Assembly (NCBI GenBank): GCA_963707895.1
Contig: CAVPRS010000009.1
Span: forward strand, 1 to 64,000
Origin: Fodinibacter sp963707895
GTDB lineage: Bacteria; Actinomycetota; Actinomycetes; Actinomycetales; Dermatophilaceae
Direction: 5' to 3'
Length of the DNA stretch: 64,000 nucleotides
The notes under the pieces were generated by a model. That model saw only the letters and a program-made list of their open reading frames with translations, made no database searches and was not told the origin of the DNA. Both the position numbers and the translations under genes were made by a program. Positions 26,252 through 34,811 of the stretch are shown here, piece by piece (position 1 is the first letter of the stretch; each line of letters starts with the position of its first letter).

Positions 26252-27702
26252 CCCCACCGACGACCGGTCCCACCACCGGCCCGGCCAGCACCGACGAGGT
26301 GCTCGCGACCCTGCGGGCGCTCCAGGCGCACGACCTCCCGGCCCATGGCGGTCGCACCCTGGCCTACGTCTACGACTCCGGGCTGGCCGATGCCGATGCC
26401 GTGGGGCTCGAGGCCCTGGCCATGTTCGCCGCGTCGAACGGCTTGGACCCCACCGCCTTCCCCTCGCTCCTGCAGATGGAGAACGACCTCGTCGCGCTGG
26501 CCGGCGGACTGCTCGACGCCCCCGAGGGCTTCGCCGGCTCGGTGACCTCGGGTGGCACCGAGTCGATCCTGCTCGCGGTCCTCGCGGCACGGCAGGGTTC
26601 GCCGGACATCACCGACCCGAGCATGGTCATCCCCACGTCGGCCCATGCCGCCTTCCACAAGGCGGCCGAGTTCCTCGGGGTCCGCGCCGTCATGGTCGAC
26701 GTCGACCCCGACACACTGCGCGCCGACCCGGCTGCGACGGCCGCCGCCATCGACGACACCACGGTGCTCGTGGTCGCCTCCGCTCCGTCCTACGCGCACG
26801 GCGTCGTCGACCCGGTCCCCGAGATCGCGGCGCTGGCGGCCGCGCGCGGCATCCGCTGCCACGTCGACGCGTGCATCGGCGGCTGGGTGCTGCCCCACCT
26901 CGACGACGCACCCCCCTGGACCTTCGCCGTCGACGGCGTCACCAGCGTCAGCGTCGACCTGCACAAGTACGCCTACACGCCCAAGGGCGTCTCCCTCCTG
27001 CTGCACCGCACTCCGGCCCTGCGCCGGGGACACTTCTTCGCCTCGGCGAACTGGCCCGGCTACACGATGCTCAACAGCACGATGCAGTCGACCCGGTCGG
27101 GCGGCCCGCTGGCCGCGGCGTGGGCCGTGACCCGCCGGATCGGCACCCAGGGGTATGCCGACCTGGCCCGCCAGGCTCGCGAGGCGACGCTCACGATCGC
27201 GACCGAGGCGGCCGGCATCCCGGGCCTGGCCGTGCTGGCCCCGCCCGACTCGACCCTGGTGGCCCTCGTCACCGACGACAGCTGCGACGTGTTCACCATC
27301 GCCGACGAGATGCTCGAACGGGGATGGTTCGTGCAGCCGCAGCTGTCCTTCCGCGACGTGCCGCCGAGCCTGCACCTCACCCTGTCGGCGGCCACGGCCC
27401 CGTCCGTGCCCGAGCTCGTCGTGGCCCTGCGCGAGTCGGTCGACGCCGCTCGCGCCGCCGGGCCGGTCGGCCTCGACCCCGGCCTCGCGGGCCTGCTCTC
27501 CTCCATCGACCCGGCCACCCTCGACGAGGCGGGCTTCTCGGGTCTGCTCGTCGCCGCCGGGCTCGCGGGCGACGACGGCTCGCTCTCGCTGCCCCGCCGG
27601 ATGGCGCCCGTCAACGCCCTGCTCGACGCGTGCCCGGCCCCGTTGCGCGAGGCGCTGCTCATCGGGGTCCTCGACCGCCTGTCCCGCCCGACCGGCGGCT
27701 GA
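26248..27702 (+). CDS. PLP-dependent lyase/decarboxylase (sphingosine-1-phosphate lyase-like)
   Basis: A 484-residue group II PLP enzyme. PSLLQMENDLVALAGGLL, GSVTSGGTESILLAVLAAR, TSAHAAFHKAAEFLGV, HVDACIGGWVLPHL and the Schiff-base Lys in SVDLHKYAYTPKG match sphingosine-1-phosphate lyase and the aspartate/glutamate decarboxylase superfamily. The SHAAFxKA and GGTESI motifs favour the S1P lyase branch, which cleaves phosphorylated amino alcohols. The C-terminal 80 residues are helical. Coupled by ATGA to an MFS transporter of the family that includes lysolipid/sphingosine carriers, which is consistent with lipid-headgroup or sphingoid breakdown; inference only. Confidence 0.83.
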   Translation: MTPPTTGPTTGPASTDEVLATLRALQAHDLPAHGGRTLAYVYDSGLADADAVGLEALAMFAASNGLDPTAFPSLLQMENDLVALAGGLLDAPEGFAGSVTSGGTESILLAVLAARQGSPDITDPSMVIPTSAHAAFHKAAEFLGVRAVMVDVDPDTLRADPAATAAAIDDTTVLVVASAPSYAHGVVDPVPEIAALAAARGIRCHVDACIGGWVLPHLDDAPPWTFAVDGVTSVSVDLHKYAYTPKGVSLLLHRTPALRRGHFFASANWPGYTMLNSTMQSTRSGGPLAAAWAVTRRIGTQGYADLARQAREATLTIATEAAGIPGLAVLAPPDSTLVALVTDDSCDVFTIADEMLERGWFVQPQLSFRDVPPSLHLTLSAATAPSVPELVVALRESVDAARAAGPVGLDPGLAGLLSSIDPATLDEAGFSGLLVAAGLAGDDGSLSLPRRMAPVNALLDACPAPLREALLIGVLDRLSRPTGG

Positions 27703-27732
27703 GCGCCGGGCGACCGCACCACCGCTTGCCCT

Positions 27733-27760
27733 CGCCCCCGCAGCCGTGTTGGCTGGGGCG
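27733..27760. terminator. Hairpin between PLP lyase and acyl-CoA synthetase genes
   Basis: CGCCCC(CG)CAGCC pairs with GGCTGGGGCG across a GTGTT loop with a 2-base bulge. There is no T-tract. It could terminate the MFS-lyase operon or lie in the leader of the next gene. Confidence 0.35.
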
Positions 27761-27789
27761 GATCCTGCACCACAGCCGGAAGGACGCCG

Positions 27790-29436
27790 ATGGCCCCCGA
27801 GACGATGGCACCCGAGGTGCCGGACCCCGCCCTGTCGCACACGGTCGGCCCGGACACCCCTGCACTCCTCGAGTCGACCATCGGCGACAACCTCGACGCG
27901 ACCGTGGCGCGGTTCCCCGACCGCGACGCGCTCGTCGACCGAGCGACCGGCACCCGGATGACGTATGCCGAGCTGGGAGCCGAGGTCGACCGTCTCGCCC
28001 GGGGGCTGGTCGGGGCCGGCATCGGCAAGGGCGACCGGGTCGGCATCTGGGCGCCGAACTGCGCCGAGTGGGTGCTCACCCAGTACGCCACCGCCAAGGT
28101 CGGCGCCATCCTGGTCAACATCAACCCGGCCTACCGCTCGCACGAGCTCAGCTACGTGCTGAACCAGGCCGGCATCCGGATGATCGTGATCGCGCGGTCG
28201 TTCAAGTCGTCCGACTACGTCGCCATGGTCGACGCCGCGCGCGCCGAGTGCCCGGGGCTGGAACAGGTCGTCGTCATCGGTGAGGACTCGTGGGACGACC
28301 TCCTCGGGCGCGCCGAAGAGGTGAGCCCCGAGCGGCTGACAATGGTGCAGGCCGACCTCGAGCCCGGGGACCCCATCAACATCCAGTACACCTCCGGCAC
28401 AACCGGTTTCCCGAAGGGTGCGACGCTCTCGCACCGCAACATCTTGAACAACGGCTACCTCGTCGGTCAGGGTTGCCGCTACACCGAGCAGGACCGGATC
28501 TGCATCCCGGTGCCCTTCTACCACTGCTTCGGCATGGTCATGGGCAACCTCGCGGCCACCACCCACGGCGCCTGCATGGTCATCCCGGCACCCGGTTTCG
28601 ACGCTGCGCTGACCCTTGCCGCGGTCGCCGAGGAGCGGTGCACCTCGCTGTACGGCGTGCCGACGATGTTCATCGCCGAGTGGGCGCTGCCCGACCACGC
28701 GTCCTACGACCTGTCCTCGCTGCGCACCGGCATCATGGCCGGGTCGCCGTGTCCGGCCTCGATGATGACCAAGCTCTTCGAGGCAGGCATCGAGGAGATC
28801 ACGATCTGCTACGGCATGACCGAGACGTCGCCGGTGTCGACCCAGACCCTCACGGACGACACCTTCGAGCACAAGGTCGGCACGGTCGGCGCCGTGCACC
28901 CGCACCTCGAGATCAAGGTCGTCGACCCAGTGACCCGCGAGACGCTGCCGCGCGGGGAGGCGGGGGAGTTCTGCACCAAGGGCTACTCGGTGATGCTCGG
29001 CTACTGGGAGCAGCCCGAGAAGACCGCCGAGGTGCTCGTCGACGGCTGGATGCACACCGGTGACATCGCGGTGATGGACTCCGACGGGTACGTCCAGATC
29101 ACCGGCCGGATCAAGGACATGGTCATCCGCGGCGGCGAGAACATCTACCCGCGCGAGATCGAGGAGTTCCTCTACACCCACCCCGACGTGCTCGACGCCC
29201 AGGTGATCGGGGTCCCCGACGAGCGCTACGGCGAGGAGCTGTGCGCCTGGGTGCGGATGCGCGACGGTGCCGAGCCGCTCACGGCCGAGTCGCTGCGGGC
29301 CTACGCCGACGGCCGCCTCGCGCACTACAAGATCCCGCGGTACGTCCGGGTCGTCGACGAGTTCCCGATGACGGTCACCGGCAAGGTGCGCAAGGTCGAG
29401 ATGCGCGAGGTGACGGTCGCCGAGCTGGGCCTGTGA
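27790..29436 (+). CDS. Fatty acyl-CoA synthetase (FadD-like, AMP-binding)
   Basis: A 548-residue adenylate-forming ligase. The P-loop YTSGTTGFPKGATLSHRN, VPFYHCFGMVMGN, YGMTETSPVSTQ, the hinge GWMHTGDIAVMDSDGYVQITGRIKDMVIRGGENIYPREIEE and the catalytic Lys in TVTGKVRKVEMRE are all intact. It resembles medium/long-chain acyl-CoA synthetases (FACL/FadD35-like). It activates a carboxylate with ATP and transfers it to CoA, in the cytoplasm, feeding beta-oxidation. ATG at 27790 has a purine-rich region (CCGGAAGGACG) upstream. It stands alone on its strand. Confidence 0.9.
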   Translation: MAPETMAPEVPDPALSHTVGPDTPALLESTIGDNLDATVARFPDRDALVDRATGTRMTYAELGAEVDRLARGLVGAGIGKGDRVGIWAPNCAEWVLTQYATAKVGAILVNINPAYRSHELSYVLNQAGIRMIVIARSFKSSDYVAMVDAARAECPGLEQVVVIGEDSWDDLLGRAEEVSPERLTMVQADLEPGDPINIQYTSGTTGFPKGATLSHRNILNNGYLVGQGCRYTEQDRICIPVPFYHCFGMVMGNLAATTHGACMVIPAPGFDAALTLAAVAEERCTSLYGVPTMFIAEWALPDHASYDLSSLRTGIMAGSPCPASMMTKLFEAGIEEITICYGMTETSPVSTQTLTDDTFEHKVGTVGAVHPHLEIKVVDPVTRETLPRGEAGEFCTKGYSVMLGYWEQPEKTAEVLVDGWMHTGDIAVMDSDGYVQITGRIKDMVIRGGENIYPREIEEFLYTHPDVLDAQVIGVPDERYGEELCAWVRMRDGAEPLTAESLRAYADGRLAHYKIPRYVRVVDEFPMTVTGKVRKVEMREVTVAELGL

Positions 29437-29556
29437 CCTCGGCGGATGCCGGCCCCGACCGGCGCCGTACCGGTGTCCCACCGGAGCGCTCGACGCCGGG
29501 GTAGGTTGTGCCGCGAGATCGCCCCCCGGGGCACCGTTCGACGAACAGGACCATCC

Positions 29557-31570
29557 ATGTCGACTGCCCGCTTGCTCCTGCTGCTCCTGCTCGTCCTCGT
29601 GGCGGTCGTCATCGTGCTCTTCGTGCTCCGCCGCGGCGCCGCCCGGCGCGACGCGCAGCGGGTCGAGGCGGCCGGACTGCGCTCGGATGCCGACGCGATG
29701 GTGGCCACGGTCGCCGGGCAGTCGGCCTTCGCCGACCAGGCCACGGAGCGAGCCGAGCTCGCCAGGGTCGAGGCGGAGGACAAGGCTCGCGAGGCGGACC
29801 GTCTCGAGCAGGAGGCGGTCGAGCACCGCGCCACGGTCGAGGCGAGCCAGCGTGACTACGAGACCACGATGCGGCGCGCCGACGACATCGACCCCGACGT
29901 CAAGGAGTCCGCGTTCGCACCGGTGGCCGACGTCGATGACGCGAGCACCGGCAACGCCGACGGCGACGTCACCGACGCGGGTGCTACCGACGCGAGCGCT
30001 GCCGACGGAGGTGACATGGACGCGGTTGACGGTGAGGGGGAGACGATGATGACCCGGGCCGCGCGCCGCGAGGCCCGTGAGGCCGAGCAGGGGCGAGACC
30101 CTGGGTCGGGGTACTCGGCCCCGTCGGCCGCGTCGTCCGCCGCCACCGCCGGTGCGGCGGGTGGCGCCGCCGCCGGAGCTGCGGCGTGGGCCTCGCGAGG
30201 CGACGACGAGAGCGGTGACGAGAGCGAGCGGATCGCCTCCGCCGCCGACTTCCGCGACGACGTGCCCGACGAGCCGGCCACGGCGACAGAGCCGGCCGAG
30301 CGGGCCACGGCGACAGAGCCGGCCGAGCGGGCCACGGCGACAGAACCGGCCGAGCCGGCCACGGCAACGGAGGCCGCCGGCGGGGCGGCCGAGCCCGCAG
30401 ACGCCGACGATGACGTTTATGCCGCACCCGACGCGGGTAGCGACGCGGACATGAGCGACGACACCCGCACCGAGACCAGCGAGCCCACCCAGCACGACGA
30501 CGGCCTCGACGGCGGTGGGGCCGCTGCGGCGGACTCGGCCGAGTCCGGTGGCGCGTACGCCGCGACCCGGGCCCTGCACGAGCAGCAGGACCGGGAGGCG
30601 GCCGAGTCCCCCGAGTCCGATGCCGACGTCGCCCACGACGTCGAGTCGCCGCGCGGCGAGTGGGGAGGCCCGCACGACGACGGCGCCGCCTCGCACGACG
30701 ACGCCGAGACCGCGAGCCGACCACACGGAGACGAGCCGGGACGGGGCCGATGCCGGCGCTGACGGTGTCGCCGACGCGGCCGACGTCGACCGCGCGGACG
30801 GTTCGCCCGAGACGGATGCCGGCGCGATGACCGTGATCACCGATCCCGAGTCCTACGCTGCCACCGAGCCGGTGCTGGCGGAGGACCAGACGCCGCCGGT
30901 CAGCCCGCAGGACACCGACGCCGACGAGCACGACGAGCGCCGCGACGATGCCGCCACCGTCGAGGAGCGCGACGACCGGCCGGCCTCCGTTGACCACGCC
31001 GACGAGCACGCGCACGACGGGGGCGACGACCACGCACCCGCCGAGGCGGGTGCAGCGGTGGCCGACACCGACGACACCGACCGCAGCGCCGCCGACGTTG
31101 CGGAGCAGTCGACGCAGGAGCGCTACGACCCGACGCCGACCCGCGACTGGGGGGCCGACGAGGGCGAGCTGCTCGAGGAGACACACGACCGCGGCGAGCG
31201 ACTCGAGGAGGAGCGCTCGGAGCTCGCGCAGCGCAGCGACGACGCGGCCGGCGGGGCAGCAGCCGAGGTCGCCGATCACGGCACCGAGGCGACGGCATCC
31301 GACGCGCCTGCCGACGACACCACCGGGGAGCAGCCCGGTGCCAGGCGGATCTCGGGCTTCGACGAGCTGCGCGACGGCGGTTTCGGGGTCGGCTCGGCCG
31401 CCCCGCTCGACGACGGCGCCCAGCCGCTCGACCACCCCGTGCAGGCCTACCGCGACACGATGACCTACCGCACGCCGGGTGACCCCGGTTACGACTCGGC
31501 CGAGCCGCACGTGTGGTTCTACGACGAGGACGCCGCCCAGCGCAGCGGCTTCCGTCGCTCCGAGGGCTGA
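29557..31570 (+). CDS. Large acidic, Ala/Asp/Glu-rich membrane-anchored protein, one frameshift
   Basis: An N-terminal membrane helix (ARLLLLLLLVLVAVVIVLFVL, residues about 4-24) with a basic stop (RRGAARRDAQR) is followed by a coiled-coil-prone stretch (RAELARVEAEDKAREADRLEQEAVEHRATVEASQRDYE) and then about 540 residues of low-complexity acidic sequence including TATEPAER repeats. The frame shifts near 30725 (extra C: AGC-C-GAC), and the second part ends with a conserved-looking domain, ISGFDELRDGGFGVGSAAPLDDGAQPLDHPVQAYRDTMTYRTPGDPGYDSAEPHVWFYDED. About 670 residues when corrected. The N-terminus and the folded C-terminal block are typical of Micrococcales proteins of unknown role; the middle is probably disordered. 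Confidence 0.68.
30277..30357 (+). repeat. 27-nt tandem repeat (three units) inside acidic protein gene
   Basis: Three in-frame copies of GCCACGGCGACAGAGCCGGC-type units encode ATATEPAER/ATATEPAEP, followed by a partial fourth (ATATEAA). Units one and two are identical, so the number could vary by slippage. Confidence 0.85.
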
Positions 31571-31605
31571 CCCCACCCCATCCGGCCTGCGACGACTCCG
31601 GACCG

Positions 31606-31641
31606 CCCGCGCGGCACGCCACCACCGGCGTGCCGCGCGGG
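31606..31641. terminator. Strong hairpin terminator after acidic protein gene
   Basis: Perfect 15-base arms (CCCGCGCGGCACGCC and its complement) around a six-base loop ACCACC, 35 bases past the stop. It lacks a T-run, as is usual for actinobacterial terminators. Confidence 0.6.
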
Positions 31642-31737
31642 TGTCTCACCACGAGGTCATCGCGGTCACACGGCTGCGCCCGGCGACGGGTGACCCGATA
31701 GGTTCGGGGCACCCCCAGCAGGCCGAGAGGAACCGCC

Positions 31738-33276
31738 GTGCGCATCGGAGTGCCGAGAGAGACCCGACCGGGTGAGACGCGGGTCGCGGCGACCCCCAAG
31801 ACAGTCGAGCAGATCGTGGCGCTCGGGTACGCCGTGTTCGTCGAGCAGGGCGCCGGAGCGGCGTCGAGCTTCGATGACGCCGCCTACGTGCGCGCCGGGG
31901 CCGACGTCATCGACGAGGCGGTCTGGAACGCCGACGTGCTGTTGAAGATCAACGCGCCCAGTGACACCGAGATCGCGCTGCTGCGTCCGGGGCAGGTCGT
32001 GGTGTCGCTGCTGGCGCCGGCCCTGAACCCGGACCTGGTGGCGGCCCTGGCGGCTCGCGGTGTGACGGCACTGGCGATGGATGCCGTGCCGCGGATCTCG
32101 CGGGCGCAGTCGCTGGACGTGCTGTCGTCGATGGCCAACATCGGCGGGTACCGGGCGGTGGTCGAGGCGGCGCACGAGTTCGGCTCCTTCTTCACCGGGC
32201 AGGTGACCGCGGCGGGAAAGGTCCCGCCCGCGAAGGTGCTGGTGGTCGGCGCCGGGGTGGCCGGTCTGGCCGCGATCGGCACGGCATCCTCGCTGGGCGC
32301 GGTGGTGCGTGCGTTCGACGCGCGTCCCGAGGTGGGCGAGCAGGTCGAGTCGATGGGTGCCGAGTTCCTGCGGATCGACGTCGAGGAGGCCGGGCCGTCG
32401 GCCGACGGGTACGCGAAGGAGACCAGCGCCGACTTCGATGCCAAGGCCGAGCAGCTGTATGCCGCGCAGGCCGCTGACGTCGACATCCTGATCACCACGG
32501 CGCTGATCCCGGGGCGCCCGGCGCCGCGGCTGATCACGGCCGAGATGGTGGCGTCGATGAAGCCGGGGTCGGTGGTGGTCGACATGGCCGCCAGCAACGG
32601 TGGCAACGTCGCCGGGACGGTGGCCGACCAGAAGGTCGTGACCCCGAACGGCGTGACGATCCTGGGCTACACCGACCTGCCGGGTCGCCTGCCGACGCAG
32701 GCCTCGCAGCTGTTCGGCACCAACCTGGTCAACCTGCTCAAGCTGGTCACCGCGGCCAAGGACGGCGAGTTCGCCCTCGACCTCGAGGACCCGGTGCAGC
32801 GCGGGATGACCGTGGTGCGCGAGGGTGAGGTGCTCTGGCCGCCGCCGCCGGTGCAGGTCTCCGCGGCCCCCGTCGCCGCGGCCGCCGTCGTGGCGCCGAA
32901 GGTCGAGAAGGTGCCGATGAGCGCCAACCGGCGTCTGGGCTACCTGGGGCTCGCGGCGGCCGTCTTCCTGCTCATCGCGTCGGTGTCGCCTGCCCCGTTC
33001 CTGGGCCACTTCATGGTCTTCATGCTCTCGGTGGTCATCGGGTTCTACGTGATCGGCAACGTGCACCACGCGCTGCACACCCCGCTGATGTCGGTGACCA
33101 ACGCGATCAGCGGCATCATCGTGGTCGGCGCGATCCTGCAGGTCGGCCACGGCTCGGTCGCGGTGTCGGTGCTCGCGTTCGTCGGCATCCTCGTGGCCAG
33201 CATCAACGTGTTCGGTGGGTTCCGGGTGACCGCCCGAATGCTCGAGATGTTCAAGCGTGAGGAGCCGGCCCGATGA
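31738..33276 (+). CDS. pntA: NAD(P) transhydrogenase alpha subunit
   Basis: A 512-residue PntA. Domain I: MRIGVPRETRPGETRVAATPKTVEQIVALGYAVFVEQGAGAASSF, then the NAD-binding fold KVLVVGAGVAGLAAIGTASSLGAVVRAFDARPEVGEQVESMGAEF at about 165-210, and VVVDMAASNGGN. The C-terminus (from about 395) adds helices LGYLGLAAAVFLLIASVSP, HFMVFMLSVVIGFYVIGNV and others, so the alpha subunit is the undivided E. coli-like form (510 residues) rather than the split PntAa/PntAb form. With PntB it couples the proton gradient to NADPH production. GTG start at 31738 follows GAGAGGAACC. pntB follows at the stop. Confidence 0.95.
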   Translation: MRIGVPRETRPGETRVAATPKTVEQIVALGYAVFVEQGAGAASSFDDAAYVRAGADVIDEAVWNADVLLKINAPSDTEIALLRPGQVVVSLLAPALNPDLVAALAARGVTALAMDAVPRISRAQSLDVLSSMANIGGYRAVVEAAHEFGSFFTGQVTAAGKVPPAKVLVVGAGVAGLAAIGTASSLGAVVRAFDARPEVGEQVESMGAEFLRIDVEEAGPSADGYAKETSADFDAKAEQLYAAQAADVDILITTALIPGRPAPRLITAEMVASMKPGSVVVDMAASNGGNVAGTVADQKVVTPNGVTILGYTDLPGRLPTQASQLFGTNLVNLLKLVTAAKDGEFALDLEDPVQRGMTVVREGEVLWPPPPVQVSAAPVAAAAVVAPKVEKVPMSANRRLGYLGLAAAVFLLIASVSPAPFLGHFMVFMLSVVIGFYVIGNVHHALHTPLMSVTNAISGIIVVGAILQVGHGSVAVSVLAFVGILVASINVFGGFRVTARMLEMFKREEPAR

Positions 33277-33285
33277 CGCCTGCCG

Positions 33286-34716
33286 GTGACCCTCGTGCAG
33301 GGGGCCTACATCGTCGCGGGGCTGGCCTTCATCCTCGCCCTGGCCGGGCTCTCCCGGCACGACACGGCCCGGGCCGGCAACCGCTTCGGCATCATCGGGA
33401 TGGCGATCGCCCTGGTCGCCACGATCTGGGCCGCGACCGGTGGGGTCAAGGTCACCGAGACCGGCGCGTTCACCGTCGGCATCGAGGGCTCGGGCTGGCT
33501 CGGGCTCGCCCTGATCCTGGCCGCGATGGGGATCGGTGCCGCGATCGGGCTGGACCGGGCCCGCAAGGTCGAGATGACCGGCATGCCCGAGCTGATCGCG
33601 ATGCTGCACTCCTTCGTCGGCCTGGCCGCGGTGCTGGTGGGCTGGAACTCCTCCTACGAGACCACGCTGTACCCCCGCATCCACTCGGCCGAGGTGATGG
33701 TCGGCGTCTTCATCGGCGCGGTCACCTTCACCGGCTCGATCGTGGCGTTCCTGAAGCTGTCGGCACGGATCAAGTCCGCGCCGCTCATGCTGCCCGGGCG
33801 CAACTGGATCAACCTCGGCGCGATCGCCGCGTTCGCCGTGCTCACCGTGGTCTACGTGCTGCTGCCGCAGGATGCCGTGGCGCTTCGCGCGTCGCTGCTC
33901 GGGCTGGTCACCCTGATCGCGCTCGGCCTGGGCTGGCACCTCGTCGCCTCCATCGGCGGCGGCGACATGCCGGTCGTGGTGTCCATGCTCAACAGCTACT
34001 CCGGCTGGGCCGCGGCCGCCGCCGGGTTCCTGCTCGGCAACGACCTGCTGATCATCACCGGCGCCCTGGTCGGCTCCTCCGGTGCCTACCTGTCCTACAT
34101 CATGTGCAAGGCGATGAACCGCTCGTTCATCTCGGTGATCGCCGGCGGGTTCGGCGTCGAGGGCGGCACCGTGGCCACCGACGTCGACTACGGCGAGCAC
34201 CGCGAGATCACCGCCGAGGCCGCCGCCGACCTCCTCCTCGAGGCGCGCTCGGTGGTCATCACCCCCGGCTACGGGATGGCCGTGGCCCAGGCGCAGTACC
34301 CCGTCGCCGACCTGACCCGCAAGCTGCGCGACCGGGGCATCGACGTCAAGTTCGCGATCCACCCCGTCGCCGGCCGCCTGCCCGGGCACATGAACGTGCT
34401 GCTCGCCGAGGCCAAGGTGCCCTACGACATCGTGCTCGAGATGGACGAGGTCAACGACGACCTCGCCGGTGTCGACGTCGTGCTCGTCATCGGCGCCAAC
34501 GACACCGTGAACCCCGCCGCCGCCGAGGACCCCACCTCACCGATCGCCGGGATGCCGGTCATCCGGGTCTGGGAGGCCGAACAGGTCATCGTGTTCAAGC
34601 GCTCGATGGCCACCGGGTACGCCGGCGTGCAGAACCCCCTGTTCTTCAAGGAGAACTCCCAGATGCTCTTCGGCGACGCCAAGGACCGCGTCGAGGACAT
34701 CCTCAAGGCCCTCTGA
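33286..34716 (+). CDS. pntB: NAD(P) transhydrogenase beta subunit
   Basis: A 476-residue PntB: nine or so membrane helices (residues about 1-270), then the NADP-binding domain III with VVITPGYGMAVAQAQYPVADLTRKLRDRGIDVKFAIHPVAGRLPGHMNVLLAEA and VVLVIGANDTVNPAA. Membrane motifs GMPELIAMLHSFVGLAAVLVG and GGDMPVVVSMLNSYSGWAAAA are conserved. The start is unclear: an ATG at 33273 overlaps the pntA stop (ATGA) and has a good GAGGAG site, but is one base out of frame. Removing one G near 33284 would give MTPAVTLVQGAYIVAGL, the expected start. Otherwise the GTG at 33286 would be used, without a ribosome site. Confidence 0.93.
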   Translation: MTLVQGAYIVAGLAFILALAGLSRHDTARAGNRFGIIGMAIALVATIWAATGGVKVTETGAFTVGIEGSGWLGLALILAAMGIGAAIGLDRARKVEMTGMPELIAMLHSFVGLAAVLVGWNSSYETTLYPRIHSAEVMVGVFIGAVTFTGSIVAFLKLSARIKSAPLMLPGRNWINLGAIAAFAVLTVVYVLLPQDAVALRASLLGLVTLIALGLGWHLVASIGGGDMPVVVSMLNSYSGWAAAAAGFLLGNDLLIITGALVGSSGAYLSYIMCKAMNRSFISVIAGGFGVEGGTVATDVDYGEHREITAEAAADLLLEARSVVITPGYGMAVAQAQYPVADLTRKLRDRGIDVKFAIHPVAGRLPGHMNVLLAEAKVPYDIVLEMDEVNDDLAGVDVVLVIGANDTVNPAAAEDPTSPIAGMPVIRVWEAEQVIVFKRSMATGYAGVQNPLFFKENSQMLFGDAKDRVEDILKAL

Positions 34717-34728
34717 CCCGGTCTGACC

Positions 34729-34780
34729 CGAGTTGGGTGCTCAGGTGGTCGCCCCGGCAGCCACCTGAGCACCCAACTCG
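34729..34780. repeat. 52-bp palindromic element, family A copy 2
   Basis: Perfect 20-base arms (CGAGTTGGGTGCTCAGGTGG), extended to 23 bases with ACC/GGT outside, around a 12-base loop. It differs from the copy at 17571 only at one arm base and a few loop bases. It lies 12 bases after the pntB stop and so may also end the pnt transcript. Confidence 0.85.
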
Positions 34781-34811
34781 GGTCGCCGGGCCCGCCGGTA
34801 GGCTTCCCGGC

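Noticed and set aside
24664..27702. A 1,012-residue reading frame that would fuse extra sequence to the PLP lyase
   Set aside because: The first 528 codons lie out of frame over the MFS gene and are Arg/Pro-rich; the ATG at 26248 with ATGA overlap is the real start.
26221..30840. Minus-strand open frame of about 1,540 codons opposite the PLP lyase, acyl-CoA synthetase and acidic protein genes
   Set aside because: It is a shadow of high-GC codon use on the plus strand; the translation is Arg/Gly/His/Val low-complexity with no domain, and it crosses three well-supported genes.
31666..34389. Long minus-strand open frame opposite pntA and pntB
   Set aside because: Composition is His/Arg/Asp/Gly-rich and lacks motifs; both opposite genes are unmistakable.
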